From Enterococcus mundtii (GTDB lineage: Bacteria > Bacillota > Bacilli > Lactobacillales > Enterococcaceae), in assembly GCF_002947535.1 (NCBI RefSeq), contig NZ_PUAP01000026.1, positions 91,073 to 155,072 of the forward strand: a stretch of 64,000 nt of DNA, in the 5' to 3' direction. Positions 1 to 10,703 of the stretch are shown here, piece by piece (position 1 is the stretch's first letter; each line of letters starts with the position of its first letter). The notes beneath the pieces were generated by a model, which did not search any database, was not told where the DNA came from, and saw only the letters and a program-made list of their open reading frames with translations. The translations under genes were made by a program, and so were the position numbers.

Positions 1-95
1 TCTTTTTCTGTTGGTTCACTTATTTTTTTTACTCCTATCGTTGCAACAAGCATTAAAAGTATACCTATACTTACTGGAATAAGCCATTTTTTCAT
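1..95 (-). CDS. N-terminus of a small membrane-anchored protein, cut by the window edge
   Basis: The first 31 codons of a minus-strand gene start at an ATG ending at 95, behind a GGGGAG ribosome site around 108-113. The peptide begins MKKWLIPVSIGILLML and continues VATIGVKKISEPTEK, so it has a short basic start and one hydrophobic segment (a signal anchor or uncleaved signal), then a charged stretch. The gene leaves the window at base 1. The layout resembles the next gene upstream (196-588), which also has a basic start, a single hydrophobic segment and a charged tail, so the two may be related. No function can be assigned from this fragment. Confidence 0.6.
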   Translation of the reverse strand, partial: MKKWLIPVSIGILLMLVATIGVKKISEPTEK

Positions 96-195
96 GACCA
101 ATTGATTCTCCCCTCACTCCCTTTTTTATTGATTCATAGGCAAAACTATTTGTTCTTCTTTTGTACGAGCTTTGAAATAAATTTACATATATCCT

Positions 196-588
196 TCAAG
201 ATTCGGATTCTAGAATAACGTTCGTCGTCCACATATCATTTATAGTAGAATATTCTTTATCTACGTCAATGATCAAAGTATTTCCTTTATAATAATAATT
301 TTCTTCCCTACTTTTTTTCTTATCTATAACATCAAATTTGATTCCTAGGGTTGGTCTCGAAAACGCCATGCTTTGATAACATTCTACTGATTCCCAATCG
401 TAGTTGATTTCGATTTCTGAATGACTTTCTTGTTTTATATATTTAGACATTTTCTCTTCTTGTTTTTTCAAAAAAGCTATCTGTTTTTCTTTTCCCGTCG
501 TTTCCATTATGTTTGTCAATCCTGGCATTCCTAAAAGCACTAAGATAATAGTCAAGCTAACTACAGTAATTGTTTCCTTCTTTCTCAC
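196..588 (-). CDS. Small membrane-anchored hypothetical protein
   Basis: This is a 130-residue protein with a basic start (MRKKE), one hydrophobic segment at about residues 7-27, a lysine/glutamate-rich coiled-coil-like stretch (about 32-52) and a polar C-terminal domain. I do not recognise the family. The start is GTG at 586-588, with AGGAG eight bases upstream; no ATG in frame is better placed. The protein is probably anchored by its N-terminus with the rest outside the membrane. A broken relative lies just upstream at 771-955 and shares the block around MAFS and the following FDKK-like segment. This suggests a local family of small envelope proteins expanding and decaying here. Confidence 0.6.
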   Translation of the reverse strand: MRKKETITVVSLTIILVLLGMPGLTNIMETTGKEKQIAFLKKQEEKMSKYIKQESHSEIEINYDWESVECYQSMAFSRPTLGIKFDVIDKKKSREENYYYKGNTLIIDVDKEYSTINDMWTTNVILESES

Positions 589-770
589 AGTGCGTTCTCC
601 TTTCTGCTTTTATCTTTATGTCATCTACAGTTTAAACAATAGGTTATGTTCTGATCTCGGTTTTGTCTTCTTGACGATAGATTATGTATGCTGACTATAC
701 TGTTCTAAGCTTGTTACTCATTTACTTTTCAACTTATTCAAAAATCTTAATTCTAGAAGGATTTGAAATA

Positions 771-955
771 TTATCGGGATAAATATATTTCAAAACCATC
801 AATATTTTTATCTTTTTTATCAAAAAGATTAATATTAACAGCTATTGACTTAGGACTAAACGCCATGCCCTGTACAACTCGAACTGTTTCCTTGGATAGG
901 CTACACTAGAATGCCCCTCTTTCTTAATCTTGACTCACCTATCTACTTCTTTCAT
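771..955 (-). pseudogene. Decayed paralogue of the 196-588 protein
   Basis: Reading the minus strand gives MKEVDR, a TGA stop, then VKIKKEGHSS in the same frame. After a frame change comes ETVRVVQGMAFS and a tail NLFDKKDKNIDGF ending at a TAA (771-773). These pieces align in order with KYIKQESHS, ESVECYQSMAFS and FDVIDKKKSREE of the intact neighbour at 196-588. There is at least one in-frame stop and one frameshift, no membrane segment and no ribosome site, so it cannot make the full protein. I infer a gene remnant rather than a functional short ORF. The alignment was made by eye. Confidence 0.6.
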
Positions 956-1324
956 ATTAAGAAGTAAGTCTCTCTTTCTTTATATGTACGCAAACAATGC
1001 AAAATATTTCATTCAGGTATCAAGTTGATCATCAATTATAGCGTTTTCAAAAACATTATAACAAATTAGAATCGACCTCTACATAAAAATCCAATTAGAT
1101 AGATGATGTTACTTAATTTTGAGGTGCAATTCTAAAGGAATAATCAACTACATAGTATTTGTATAATGGTATTTTTTGTGACTTGAATGTTCCTCACTTC
1201 ATCTAGCGCTTGCTCGAGGCATTGTATAATATAGTAAATCGAATATAGGTAGGCTATAATGAACTTGACCTTTTCTTGTGAAATTTAAAAGGTAGCTTTT
1301 CATATAAGATGGAGGTGACCTTTC
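956..1324. other. Intergenic, no gene seen
   Basis: This AT-rich stretch lies between the pseudogene and the plus-strand membrane-protein gene. I find no convincing ORF, RNA gene or strong hairpin. It probably holds the promoter of the gene starting at 1325, but no clear -35/-10 pair stands out. Confidence 0.4.
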
Positions 1325-1732
1325 ATGAAAAACCAACTTGCTTTTAAATTTTTACCCAAGTTATGGACTTCTATTTTATATCTTGTCGTGATTGCCATTG
1401 GCTCATTCATGTATTTATCAAAGTATTGGAATGTTACGATTTTCACCTCTATCTATCCTGATTTTTATCTTCATATTTCAAACTTTTCAATTAGTTTGAT
1501 TTTAGGTTTGATTCCGTATTTTTGGTTATTGATGGGTGTAAAATTCAATTATGTAGTCATCTTTTCTTTACTCTTACTTATAGCAAACGCGCTATGTGAG
1601 ACTGTCCTCGGATTCATAAACACACCTGATCTTATTGATATGTATTTTGGCTTTGTTGGCACTGGAATTTCTTTCCTCACATTGTGGATCATTTATACAT
1701 TTGGGCTTTTACCTAATAAAGAAACCACATAA
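1325..1732 (+). CDS. Small polytopic membrane protein, hypothetical
   Basis: This 135-residue protein is almost entirely hydrophobic, with about four membrane segments (roughly residues 14-32, 50-70, 74-95 and 107-127). Short loops carry the charges, including a DLIDMYF motif before the last segment. The start ATG is preceded by GGAGGTGACC at a good distance. I do not recognise a family. The acidic loop followed by a G-rich helix is loosely like VanZ-type proteins, but this is weak. It is convergent with the WxL-interacting protein gene and shares its terminator. Confidence 0.55.
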   Translation: MKNQLAFKFLPKLWTSILYLVVIAIGSFMYLSKYWNVTIFTSIYPDFYLHISNFSISLILGLIPYFWLLMGVKFNYVVIFSLLLLIANALCETVLGFINTPDLIDMYFGFVGTGISFLTLWIIYTFGLLPNKETT

Positions 1733-1761
1733 CTTTTTTAAAAATCATCTGACTAAAATGC

Positions 1762-1800
1762 AAAACGAGAATCGAAGCCTTAGCTGTCGATTCTCGTTTT
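1762..1800. terminator. Bidirectional terminator between convergent genes
   Basis: Arms AAAACGAGAATCGA and TCGATTCTCGTTTT enclose an 11-nt loop, with T or A runs on both sides. It serves the plus-strand gene ending at 1732 and the minus-strand gene whose stop codon (1780-1782) lies inside the loop. The last codons of that gene therefore form one arm. Confidence 0.85.
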
Positions 1801-2850
1801 CTTATATTTAAGATAAAGTATCACACTAGTGACGATCAACAGAGCAGAAAAAACAAGCAACAAACCGATCACCCAGTTATTGCTGCCTTGATTGACGATA
1901 ATCTTGTTTGAACCACCTGTTTGTTCTATCAATCCTTCAAGCTCTTCTTTTGTATAATTAAATTTAGTTACTTTTTCTTTGCCATCCACAGTTAGGATAA
2001 ACTGATATTCCCCAAACATCAATTCTGCATCACTAACTAACGGTAGATTTAGCTTTGTTTTAGTCATTGGAGTCAACGCAATTGTGTTCTCTTCAATCTC
2101 CCCTTCAGAAATGATCTCCCCGTTTGGATTGATTACTTTGTATGGCCCGCTTTCCGCAAAAGTTACTGTAGGATCATTATTGGCTATAAAGTAATCAAGC
2201 CTTATCGCGTCCTGTGAGCTCACAAACTCAAACCCATCATAAGTTTGTTCTTTTTCAACCTCTAATTCATCCATCTTGAGATGAAACAGGATTACTTTCT
2301 CATAGACATGAACGATATCTACAGCATCTTCATGACTTTCTTCACTTAATGTTTGAGAGAAATTCACCCCACCTAAAACTTCTCCATCAAGTTCCTCAGT
2401 CACATTGATCAAAATTGTTATCGTTTCACTTTGTTTCGCTTCAACTTTGATTTTCCCGTCTTCTAGTTCGCCATTGGCATTAGTTATCTTCACGTATTTA
2501 CTAAAGTCATACTTTTCATCTAAAAGTTTTTCTGTATTTTCAACATAGGTGACACTTCCCATCGTTGATATAGCAACCGATGGATATACAGTAACATCTA
2601 AGTCCTTGTCCCCTATATTTGTAATCGTAGCAGTGAACTCATAGTTCTTATCAAGTTCTGGAGTAAACTGCATATAGCTATCTCTGATCTCATACTCTTT
2701 GGGTTGCACATCCACTAGGATCGATGCAGTATCTTCCTCGGACGCCTCTACTGGTTGTATGTAAAAAAAACTTCCCATTAATAAAACGAAAATAAGAGAA
2801 CAGATATCAATAAATTTATATTCTTTGGTTTGACTACTTCTTTTCATCAT
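1780..2850 (-). CDS. WxL-interacting cell-surface protein (DUF916/DUF3324)
   Basis: This 356-residue membrane-anchored surface protein has a signal peptide (about residues 15-36, ending VEASEE), then a DUF916 domain (about 40-170, with the typical VQPKEYEIRDSY and NIGDKDLDV blocks). A DUF3324 domain follows (about 180-300), then one C-terminal membrane segment (about 326-347) and a basic tail, KYKKTRIDS. Family knowledge: these proteins sit in WxL operons and bind both WxL proteins and peptidoglycan. No WxL-domain gene with the usual tryptophan motif is visible here, and the flanking genes are single. It may be the remnant of a larger WxL locus or may serve WxL proteins encoded elsewhere. An Mga-family regulator lies directly upstream on the same strand and is a likely controller. 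Confidence 0.85.
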   Translation of the reverse strand: MMKRSSQTKEYKFIDICSLIFVLLMGSFFYIQPVEASEEDTASILVDVQPKEYEIRDSYMQFTPELDKNYEFTATITNIGDKDLDVTVYPSVAISTMGSVTYVENTEKLLDEKYDFSKYVKITNANGELEDGKIKVEAKQSETITILINVTEELDGEVLGGVNFSQTLSEESHEDAVDIVHVYEKVILFHLKMDELEVEKEQTYDGFEFVSSQDAIRLDYFIANNDPTVTFAESGPYKVINPNGEIISEGEIEENTIALTPMTKTKLNLPLVSDAELMFGEYQFILTVDGKEKVTKFNYTKEELEGLIEQTGGSNKIIVNQGSNNWVIGLLLVFSALLIVTSVILYLKYKKTRIDS

Positions 2851-3047
2851 TGCTCCTATTCATTTATCTATCAAGTATGATACATCTCTAAATTTTTACC
2901 CTTGATCACTCTTTCTCCTCTTATCCATTCACAATAGTATTTATCCTATTAGCATACTTTGTATTTTGACTCATCATAAAATGTTTTATCTTTTCTATGA
3001 TCAAATTGAAAAAGAGTAAGTTTCCTTCGAGATTTTTTGATTATTTA

Positions 3048-4511
3048 TTACTCTAACTTTAAGATAATTCTCGCTTGAACGATCGAGTTCAAGTTGTCCC
3101 AATGATCCTTATTGTGGATGTCTCTAAAAAAAGCAAAATCTTGTGACTCGTCATGAAATAAAATACCATCAGACACAAGAATATCGGCATCAGTAAAGTC
3201 AGAAGTAAAATGGATGATTTTTTTGTTGAATATCGTCAGTAATTTACTTTGAATAACTGGTACATATTCAGGGTGATGCAACATCGATATAGCAATAGTC
3301 ACTCTTTCATTGTTTTGGATAGGCAAATAATACGAAAGGATATGTGCTAACTTGTTCGCAAATATTTGTCTATCACCAACTTGAAAATTCCTGTTTTTGA
3401 CTATTTCCAATAGTAGCTGCTTCACTTCATGGATTCTACTATTGGGACTATTTTGATTAGCCACTCCCTTTAAATTCTCGAAATAAATATTTTTGTATGC
3501 CCAACTATTGATGACACTTTCATATAAAATCACATGTTCCACATCGGAATTTATCTTATATTTTTCTGATAATGTTTCGACGACATTCATAGAAAAATCA
3601 ACAATTTCATTATGCCTATGCTCTTTGAATTTTTTGCCTAAGACTATCTTATCCTGCCTACTTGTCGTTTCAGGGATGAGAAGTTGTCTACAAAAATAAA
3701 AGAATGCAACTTCTTTTTCTCTATCTTCCATGTTTCGCGTTGGTATCAACTTTGTTAGCGAGTCCTCTTCATACAGTTCTTTCATATCAGCGAATAGTTC
3801 TATCGCTGTTTTGTCCAAATCTTGTATGATATACCCACGTGACACAGCATTTTCAAGTATCGAGAATAGAATGTCATGCTTTGCTTTTGTCGTCTTCAAC
3901 CTCTCGTAGTGTCCACCTACTAGGTCAATATTCACTCTTGTTTGGCTATCTGCGAAAATATTATAGGCCATGATTTGTACCAAGTAATGGTACGTTCTGA
4001 TAGACATCTCATTGCCTTCCAGAGAAATTGATTCAAAATTACTATTGATAGTTATTGGTATTTTTTGATAATGAAAGATATCTTTCAGCCGGTTGATCAA
4101 TTTATAGCTATAAGACTTACTAAACATCAACTTTTCAGAAATATCGACTACACGAGTTTTTCGGTGTTTCAAAAGGTAGAGCAATAATTGAAAATAGGGT
4201 GATTCATTAAAGAACTTTTTCTTCAAATTAACAAATACTTGAAGCAGCAGTTCTTGATTAAAGCCTTCGATTAAACCAATCGTCCCCTTTTCTAGCAAAA
4301 AGAAAGATGAAAATGTGAAATTCAATTGTTCGAAGTTTTCTTCGAGTTCAAGCAGTAGTATTTTCGTTTGATACATCGTTAAGTTTAATCGCTCACTTAA
4401 TTTATTCAATGACAAATATTTTTCTGTTACTAAAACTGTAAATAACTTTAACATTTCGTTTTGCTTTTTTGTTAAGTAACGGCTACTAAATGTATCCATT
4501 ATATATTCCAT
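3048..4511 (-). CDS. Mga-family transcriptional regulator
   Basis: This 487-residue cytoplasmic regulator has the Mga/AtxA layout. An N-terminal HTH_Mga (about residues 10-75, TVLVTEKYLSLNKLSERLNL) and a second winged helix (about 110-150, DISEKLMFSKSYSYKLINRL) bind DNA. The central helical part is PRD-like, and the C-terminal EIIB-like domain ends the protein. Such regulators often control adjacent surface-protein genes in streptococci and enterococci. Here the WxL-interacting gene follows it on the same strand, with about 200 bp between, and a secreted-protein gene precedes it. The start is not certain: ATG at 4511 has only a weak AGAAG site, and an internal ATG four codons later is an alternative. 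Confidence 0.8.
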   Translation of the reverse strand: MEYIMDTFSSRYLTKKQNEMLKLFTVLVTEKYLSLNKLSERLNLTMYQTKILLLELEENFEQLNFTFSSFFLLEKGTIGLIEGFNQELLLQVFVNLKKKFFNESPYFQLLLYLLKHRKTRVVDISEKLMFSKSYSYKLINRLKDIFHYQKIPITINSNFESISLEGNEMSIRTYHYLVQIMAYNIFADSQTRVNIDLVGGHYERLKTTKAKHDILFSILENAVSRGYIIQDLDKTAIELFADMKELYEEDSLTKLIPTRNMEDREKEVAFFYFCRQLLIPETTSRQDKIVLGKKFKEHRHNEIVDFSMNVVETLSEKYKINSDVEHVILYESVINSWAYKNIYFENLKGVANQNSPNSRIHEVKQLLLEIVKNRNFQVGDRQIFANKLAHILSYYLPIQNNERVTIAISMLHHPEYVPVIQSKLLTIFNKKIIHFTSDFTDADILVSDGILFHDESQDFAFFRDIHNKDHWDNLNSIVQARIILKLE

Positions 4512-5026
4512 TTCTTCTACCAGCCTTTATTTTAGAGGATTCTAGACTAAGAAGAATTCATTTAGTCAGAATGTTTCATTTTTTATTTTCAGTGAACGAT
4601 ACCGATGACAACTAGATAAACTTGCATTGAGGTTGTTCTTGTCTGTCATAGACATTTTTGACTTTATTGCTGAGGCAGTGAATCTTTGATCATGTATTCC
4701 TATCCTTTTCTACTAGATCCTTATCTAATAAATTTCTGTTGAATAAAATTCCGTACATTTACGTTACTGATCATAAAATATTAAGCTTGAATAAAAACTT
4801 ACGGCTACACGAAAGAACAAAAGAAGGAACACTGATCAGGCAATCAACAAGAGTAGTTTTCATTGATTGAATCAGCATTTCTTCTTTGAATATTCTATAG
4901 GACAGACGGATAGATCTACGTATTCTATATTATGATCCATCATATTCTGTCAGTCTTCGCACACTTAACTCTTCTTATCTGGCAATCCTTTCACAACTGA
5001 AAATAACTATTTTTTAGTCGGGAGTA
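4512..5026. other. Intergenic, no gene seen
   Basis: About 515 bases lie between the Mga-type regulator and the secreted-protein gene. I find no ORF with a ribosome site, no tRNA and no strong terminator. Promoter elements for the regulator are presumably here, but none is clear enough to mark. Confidence 0.4.
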
Positions 5027-5521
5027 TTATCCCCAAGGATTATTTACTTCTTGTGCTGTCAAGATGATTTTGGCGCTATCATCTCTGTTTGATCTCCATA
5101 CGTAATCATTTGCATCTAAAATGACATCGAAATCTTTTTCGATCTGTACCGAACTCATTCGCATTACCTGTTGTGCTTGAAGATGTGGGTTTGAAGGTTG
5201 TATGTCTAGCCCATTTCCATATTGGTCAAGTTTTGCAAAAATATTCACAAAAACATCTTCTGATTTTGTATTATTTACTGTAGCTGTTGCCTTCAAGACC
5301 TTCGTTTGTTTACGCAGATCTGAATTTAAATCAAAATCAGATAATTTGAAATCGACTTTGTTCGTTGTTCCTTCATTGAAAGTGATATCTAGTTTTCCAT
5401 CTTGGACTTCAATCGGAATTTGCTTTTCACTGGTTACTTCGGATGCATTTACTAAGAGTGGGTTACTACCTACTAACAACAAAGTTGATAGTAGAACAGT
5501 TGTGGATATATTTTTTTTCAT
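5027..5521 (-). CDS. Secreted hypothetical protein in the WxL region
   Basis: This 164-residue protein has a classic signal peptide (MKKNISTTVLLSTLLLVGSN, cleavage likely after VNA at about residue 26). The mature part is beta-rich, with alternating polar and hydrophobic residues. The start ATG has a good CGGAGG site. It lacks the LPxTG motif and the two WxL tryptophan motifs, and ends NNPWG. Its position beside an Mga-type regulator and a WxL-interacting protein suggests a cell-surface or secreted partner of that system. That is inference from context only. It could instead be a degenerate, WxL-like beta-sandwich protein. Confidence 0.6.
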   Translation of the reverse strand: MKKNISTTVLLSTLLLVGSNPLLVNASEVTSEKQIPIEVQDGKLDITFNEGTTNKVDFKLSDFDLNSDLRKQTKVLKATATVNNTKSEDVFVNIFAKLDQYGNGLDIQPSNPHLQAQQVMRMSSVQIEKDFDVILDANDYVWRSNRDDSAKIILTAQEVNNPWG

Positions 5522-6043
5522 TGTTTGGATAGCCTCCGGAATTTAATATTTTTTTCACAAAATCAGTTTACATTAAATTCCCTCGGAGAGTTTATCCGAA
5601 CATTCAATCCTTTTTATAAAAACAGGATAATCCTTCACTTGTTTCTTTGTTACATGACAGAAAATCAATTAGTTTCTTGCTGATTTGATGTCTATATTTC
5701 AAAAAAATGACTCGTCTATAGTGGAATAGGATAATTCACATGTTTTTCTTAGTTTAAAACATGTGATGATGACGTCAATAATAACTGGCGCATTGGTTAA
5801 GGAAGTAAGAAAAGCAGATGTTGAGGAAAAAATATTGAAGAATTGTTCGTCGTTTATAATATCAGTAGACTATAACACAGTAGAAAACAAAAAGAAAGGA
5901 CATATATTTATCGACTTTCGTTTTACATAAATGTTCAATTTTACCTATGAATGCAGGGTTCACATCAGTCAAAATTAAAAGTGAAGCCTTCAGACCTCTC
6001 TTTATCAAATGTGAAAATGATTTTGAATTTATTTTTCTATGCC
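5522..6043. other. Intergenic, one inverted repeat and no convincing gene
   Basis: About 520 bases separate the secreted-protein gene from the eno terminator. The only clear structure is the inverted repeat at 5737-5765. A 66-codon minus-strand ORF at 5862-6062 has no ribosome site and runs into the eno terminator, so I do not count it as a gene. Confidence 0.45.
5737..5765. other. Perfect inverted repeat CACATGTTTT/AAAACATGTG
   Basis: Ten-base arms (5737-5746 and 5756-5765) are separated by nine bases, about 215 bp upstream of the secreted-protein gene at 5027-5521. There is no U-tract, so it is a poor terminator. It could be a regulator-binding site, possibly for the nearby Mga-type protein. 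Confidence 0.4.
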
Positions 6044-6090
6044 TAAAAAATACCCCTCTCATGTCATTGACATAAGAAGGGCATTTTTAC
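6044..6090 (-). terminator. Terminator after eno
   Basis: Read on the minus strand, a stem of about 20 bp (arms starting AAAATGCCCTTCT and ending AGAGGGGTATTTT) is followed by a T-run just past the eno stop codon. It closes the glycolytic cluster. Confidence 0.85.
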
Positions 6091-6100
6091 ATTCATTTGA

Positions 6101-7444
<1,344 letters not shown>

Positions 7445-7515
7445 TCATATACGATTTTAGTTAATTTTGTGTCTTTGTGCAAACATTTCTTGCATTTTTC
7501 ACAAATTTTCAATAA

Positions 7516-8286
<771 letters not shown>

Positions 8287-8296
8287 TCAGAATGAA

Positions 8297-8335
8297 AGAG
8301 GACCACAGATTTTAGCTATCTGAAGGTTATCCTCT
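8297..8335 (-). other. Intercistronic hairpin between pgk and tpiA
   Basis: Arms AGAGGA and TCCTCT, with further pairing CAGAT/ATCTG inside, form a stem without a following U-run. It may be an mRNA processing or stability element rather than a terminator. Confidence 0.4.
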
Positions 8336-8365
8336 CACCATTTTATTTATTCGTTGATTTTATGC

Positions 8366-9556
8366 TTATTTGTCGTTGATTGCAGCTAGTCCAGGTAATT
8401 CTTTCCCTTCAAGCAACTCTAAGCTTGCACCGCCACCTGTTGAGATGTGAGTGAATTTGTCTGCAAAACCTAATTGTTCCGCAGCAGCTGCAGAGTCACC
8501 GCCACCGATGATCGTTGTAGCATCTTCAAGGTTAGCGATTGCTTCACAAACACCGATCGTACCTTTAGCGAAGTTACTCATTTCGAATACGCCCATTGGT
8601 CCGTTCCATACAACTGTTTTCGCACCTTGCAATGTATCAGCAAATAGTTTAACTGATGCAGGGCCGATGTCTAATGCCATCAAACCTTCAGGAATATCTC
8701 CTTCGATCACTTGTGTTTCTACATCATTTGAAAATTCAGGGGCACAAACGTTGTCGATTGGTAAAACTAATTTGTCGCCAGCTTTTTCGATCAATTCTTT
8801 TGCTAAAGCTACTTTATCTGCTTCAACTAAAGAGTTACCGATCTTGATGCCTTTTGCTTCGTAGAATGTATAAGTCATTCCGCCGCCGATCAAGATTTTG
8901 TCTGCTTTAGGAATCAAGTTTTCGATGACGCCGATTTTGTCTGAAACTTTCGCTCCACCTAAGATCGCGATCATCGGACGTTTTGGTTCTTCAACAGCTT
9001 CACCGATGAATTTGATTTCTTTATCCATCAAGAATCCAGCAACTGTTGGGATACCTGTTGAAGCGATCCCTACGTTTGAAGCATGCGCACGGTGAGCCGT
9101 ACCAAATGCATCATTGACGAATACATCGCCTAAAGAAGCCCAGTATTTACCTAGGTCAGCATCATTTTTGCTTTCTTTTTTACCGTCGATGTCTTCAAAA
9201 CGAGTGTTTTCAAAAACAACTACGTCTCCGTCTTTCATGTCAGCGATTGCTGTTTCTAATTCTGAACCACGAGTTTCAGGAACGAAAGTTACTTCTTTAC
9301 CTAGCAATTCGCCTAAACGTTTTGCAACTGGTGCCAAAGATTTTCCTTCTTTGTCTTCTTCTGTTTTCACACGTCCAAGGTGAGAGAAAAGAATCGCTTT
9401 TCCGCCTTGCTCCAACACATAATTGATTGTTGGTAACGCAGCTTTGATACGTGTATCATCAGTGATGACGCCGTCTTTCAAAGGAACGTTGAAGTCAACA
9501 CGGACAAGGACTTTTTTATCTTTTAAATCAATATCTTTGACTGTTTTCTTAGCCAT
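8366..9556 (-). CDS. pgk: Phosphoglycerate kinase
   Basis: This enzyme transfers phosphate from 1,3-bisphosphoglycerate to ADP, the first ATP-forming step of lower glycolysis. The protein is 396 residues, the usual monofunctional length. It has the N-terminal VRVDFNVPL substrate motif, the HLGR block, [13 protein letters not shown], the hinge region and the C-terminal nucleotide-binding GGGDSAAA and [13 protein letters not shown]. The start ATG has an AGGAGG site. A terminator-like hairpin (9586-9622) lies between gap and pgk, so pgk, tpiA and eno may be expressed partly by readthrough from the cggR promoter and partly from their own. Confidence 0.99.
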   Translation of the reverse strand: MAKKTVKDIDLKDKKVLVRVDFNVPLKDGVITDDTRIKAALPTINYVLEQGGKAILFSHLGRVKTEEDKEGKSLAPVAKRLGELLGKEVTFVPETRGSELETAIADMKDGDVVVFENTRFEDIDGKKESKNDADLGKYWASLGDVFVNDAFGTAHRAHASNVGIASTGIPTVAGFLMDKEIKFIGEAVEEPKRPMIAILGGAKVSDKIGVIENLIPKADKILIGGGMTYTFYEAKGIKIGNSLVEADKVALAKELIEKAGDKLVLPIDNVCAPEFSNDVETQVIEGDIPEGLMALDIGPASVKLFADTLQGAKTVVWNGPMGVFEMSNFAKGTIGVCEAIANLEDATTIIGGGDSAAAAEQLGFADKFTHISTGGGASLELLEGKELPGLAAINDK

Positions 9557-9585
9557 TTGATTTCCTCCTAAATAAACATCTTATC

Positions 9586-9622
9586 AAAAAAAGCGGAGAA
9601 GCGCGATTGCTTCCCCGCTTTT
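9586..9622 (-). terminator. Intercistronic terminator between gap and pgk
   Basis: On the minus strand the arms GCGGGGAAGC and GCTTCTCCGC are followed by seven Ts. It falls inside the glycolytic cluster and could lower expression of pgk-tpiA-eno relative to gap. Confidence 0.8.
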
Positions 9623-9649
9623 AAGTGTACATGGATATAGGTTACACTT
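9623..9649 (-). other. Hairpin upstream of the gap/pgk terminator
   Basis: Arms AAGTGTA and TACACTT are separated by 13 bases directly next to the intercistronic terminator. It may be an RNA processing or stability element, or an alternative fold competing with the terminator. Confidence 0.4.
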
Positions 9650-9661
9650 GTACGATTTATC

Positions 9662-10663
9662 TTATAAGTTAGCGAAGTATTCTAAAGTACGTACTAATTG
9701 TGCAGTGTATGACATTTCGTTGTCGTACCAAGCAACAGTTTTAACTAATTGTTTGTCGCCAACAGTCATTACTTTTGTTTGAGTAGCATCAAATAATGAA
9801 CCGTAAGTCATACCAACGATATCTGAAGAAACGATTTCGTCTGTGTTGTAACCGTAAGATTCGTTAGCTGCTTCTTCCATTGCTGCATTTACTTCATCAA
9901 CTGTTACGTTTTTATCAAGAACTGTAACTAATTCTGTTAATGAACCAGTTGCGATTGGTACACGTTGAGCAGCTCCGTCTAATTTACCGTTCAATTCAGG
10001 GATTACTAAACCGATTGCTTTAGCAGCACCTGTTGAGTTAGGAACGATGTTTGCAGCAGCAGCGCGTGCACGGCGGAAGTCACCTTTAGGATGAGGTCCG
10101 TCAAGAGTCATTTGGTCACCTGTGTAAGCGTGGATAGTTGTCATTAATCCTTCAACAACACCAAATTTGTCGTTCAATGTTTTAGCCATAGGAGCTAAAC
10201 AGTTAGTTGTACATGAAGCACCAGAGATAACTGTTTCTTTACCAGTTAATGTTTCATGGTTTGTGTTGTAAACGATTGTTGGTACATCGTCTCCACCAGG
10301 AGCTGAGATAACAACACGTTTAGCACCAGCTGTTAAATGTTTTTCAGCAGCTGATTTTGAAGTGAAGAAACCAGTACATTCTAGAACGATGTCTACGCCT
10401 AGTTCGCCCCAAGGTAATTCTTCAGGGTTACGGTTAGCTAATACTTTAACTTCTTTTCCGTTTACGTTGAATGAACCTTCGTGAACTTCAACTGTTCCGT
10501 TGAAACGTCCTTGAGTTGTATCGTATTTTAACAAGTGTGCCAACATTTTAGCATCTGTCAAATCGTTGATTGCTACTACTTCGATTCCATCTACATCTTG
10601 GATACGACGGAACGCTAGACGTCCAATACGTCCAAAACCATTAATACCTACTTTAACTGTCAT
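9662..10663 (-). CDS. gap: Glyceraldehyde-3-phosphate dehydrogenase, type I
   Basis: This NAD-dependent enzyme oxidises and phosphorylates glyceraldehyde 3-phosphate to 1,3-bisphosphoglycerate. The protein is 333 residues, with the Rossmann motif [14 protein letters not shown] at the start and the catalytic cysteine motif [12 protein letters not shown]. The phosphate-binding segments and the C-terminal [19 protein letters not shown] are also present. The position-32 region, VVAINDLTD, has the NAD-type aspartate; it is the glycolytic GapA-like form, not the NADP GapB or GapN types. The ATG has an AAGGAGGAAATC-type site. It directly follows cggR on the same strand, as in Bacillus and Listeria, and should be induced when fructose-1,6-bisphosphate relieves CggR. 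Confidence 0.99.
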   Translation of the reverse strand: MTVKVGINGFGRIGRLAFRRIQDVDGIEVVAINDLTDAKMLAHLLKYDTTQGRFNGTVEVHEGSFNVNGKEVKVLANRNPEELPWGELGVDIVLECTGFFTSKSAAEKHLTAGAKRVVISAPGGDDVPTIVYNTNHETLTGKETVISGASCTTNCLAPMAKTLNDKFGVVEGLMTTIHAYTGDQMTLDGPHPKGDFRRARAAAANIVPNSTGAAKAIGLVIPELNGKLDGAAQRVPIATGSLTELVTVLDKNVTVDEVNAAMEEAANESYGYNTDEIVSSDIVGMTYGSLFDATQTKVMTVGDKQLVKTVAWYDNEMSYTAQLVRTLEYFANL

Positions 10664-10703
10664 TTAAGATTTCCTCCTTATGAAAATCAAAAAAATATTT
10701 ATT

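Noticed and set aside
509..694. Plus-strand ORF of 61 codons
   Set aside because: Largely antisense to the 196-588 gene start and its upstream region, with no ribosome site.
5862..6062. Minus-strand ORF of 66 codons before the eno terminator
   Set aside because: No ribosome site, unremarkable sequence, and it overlaps the eno terminator.
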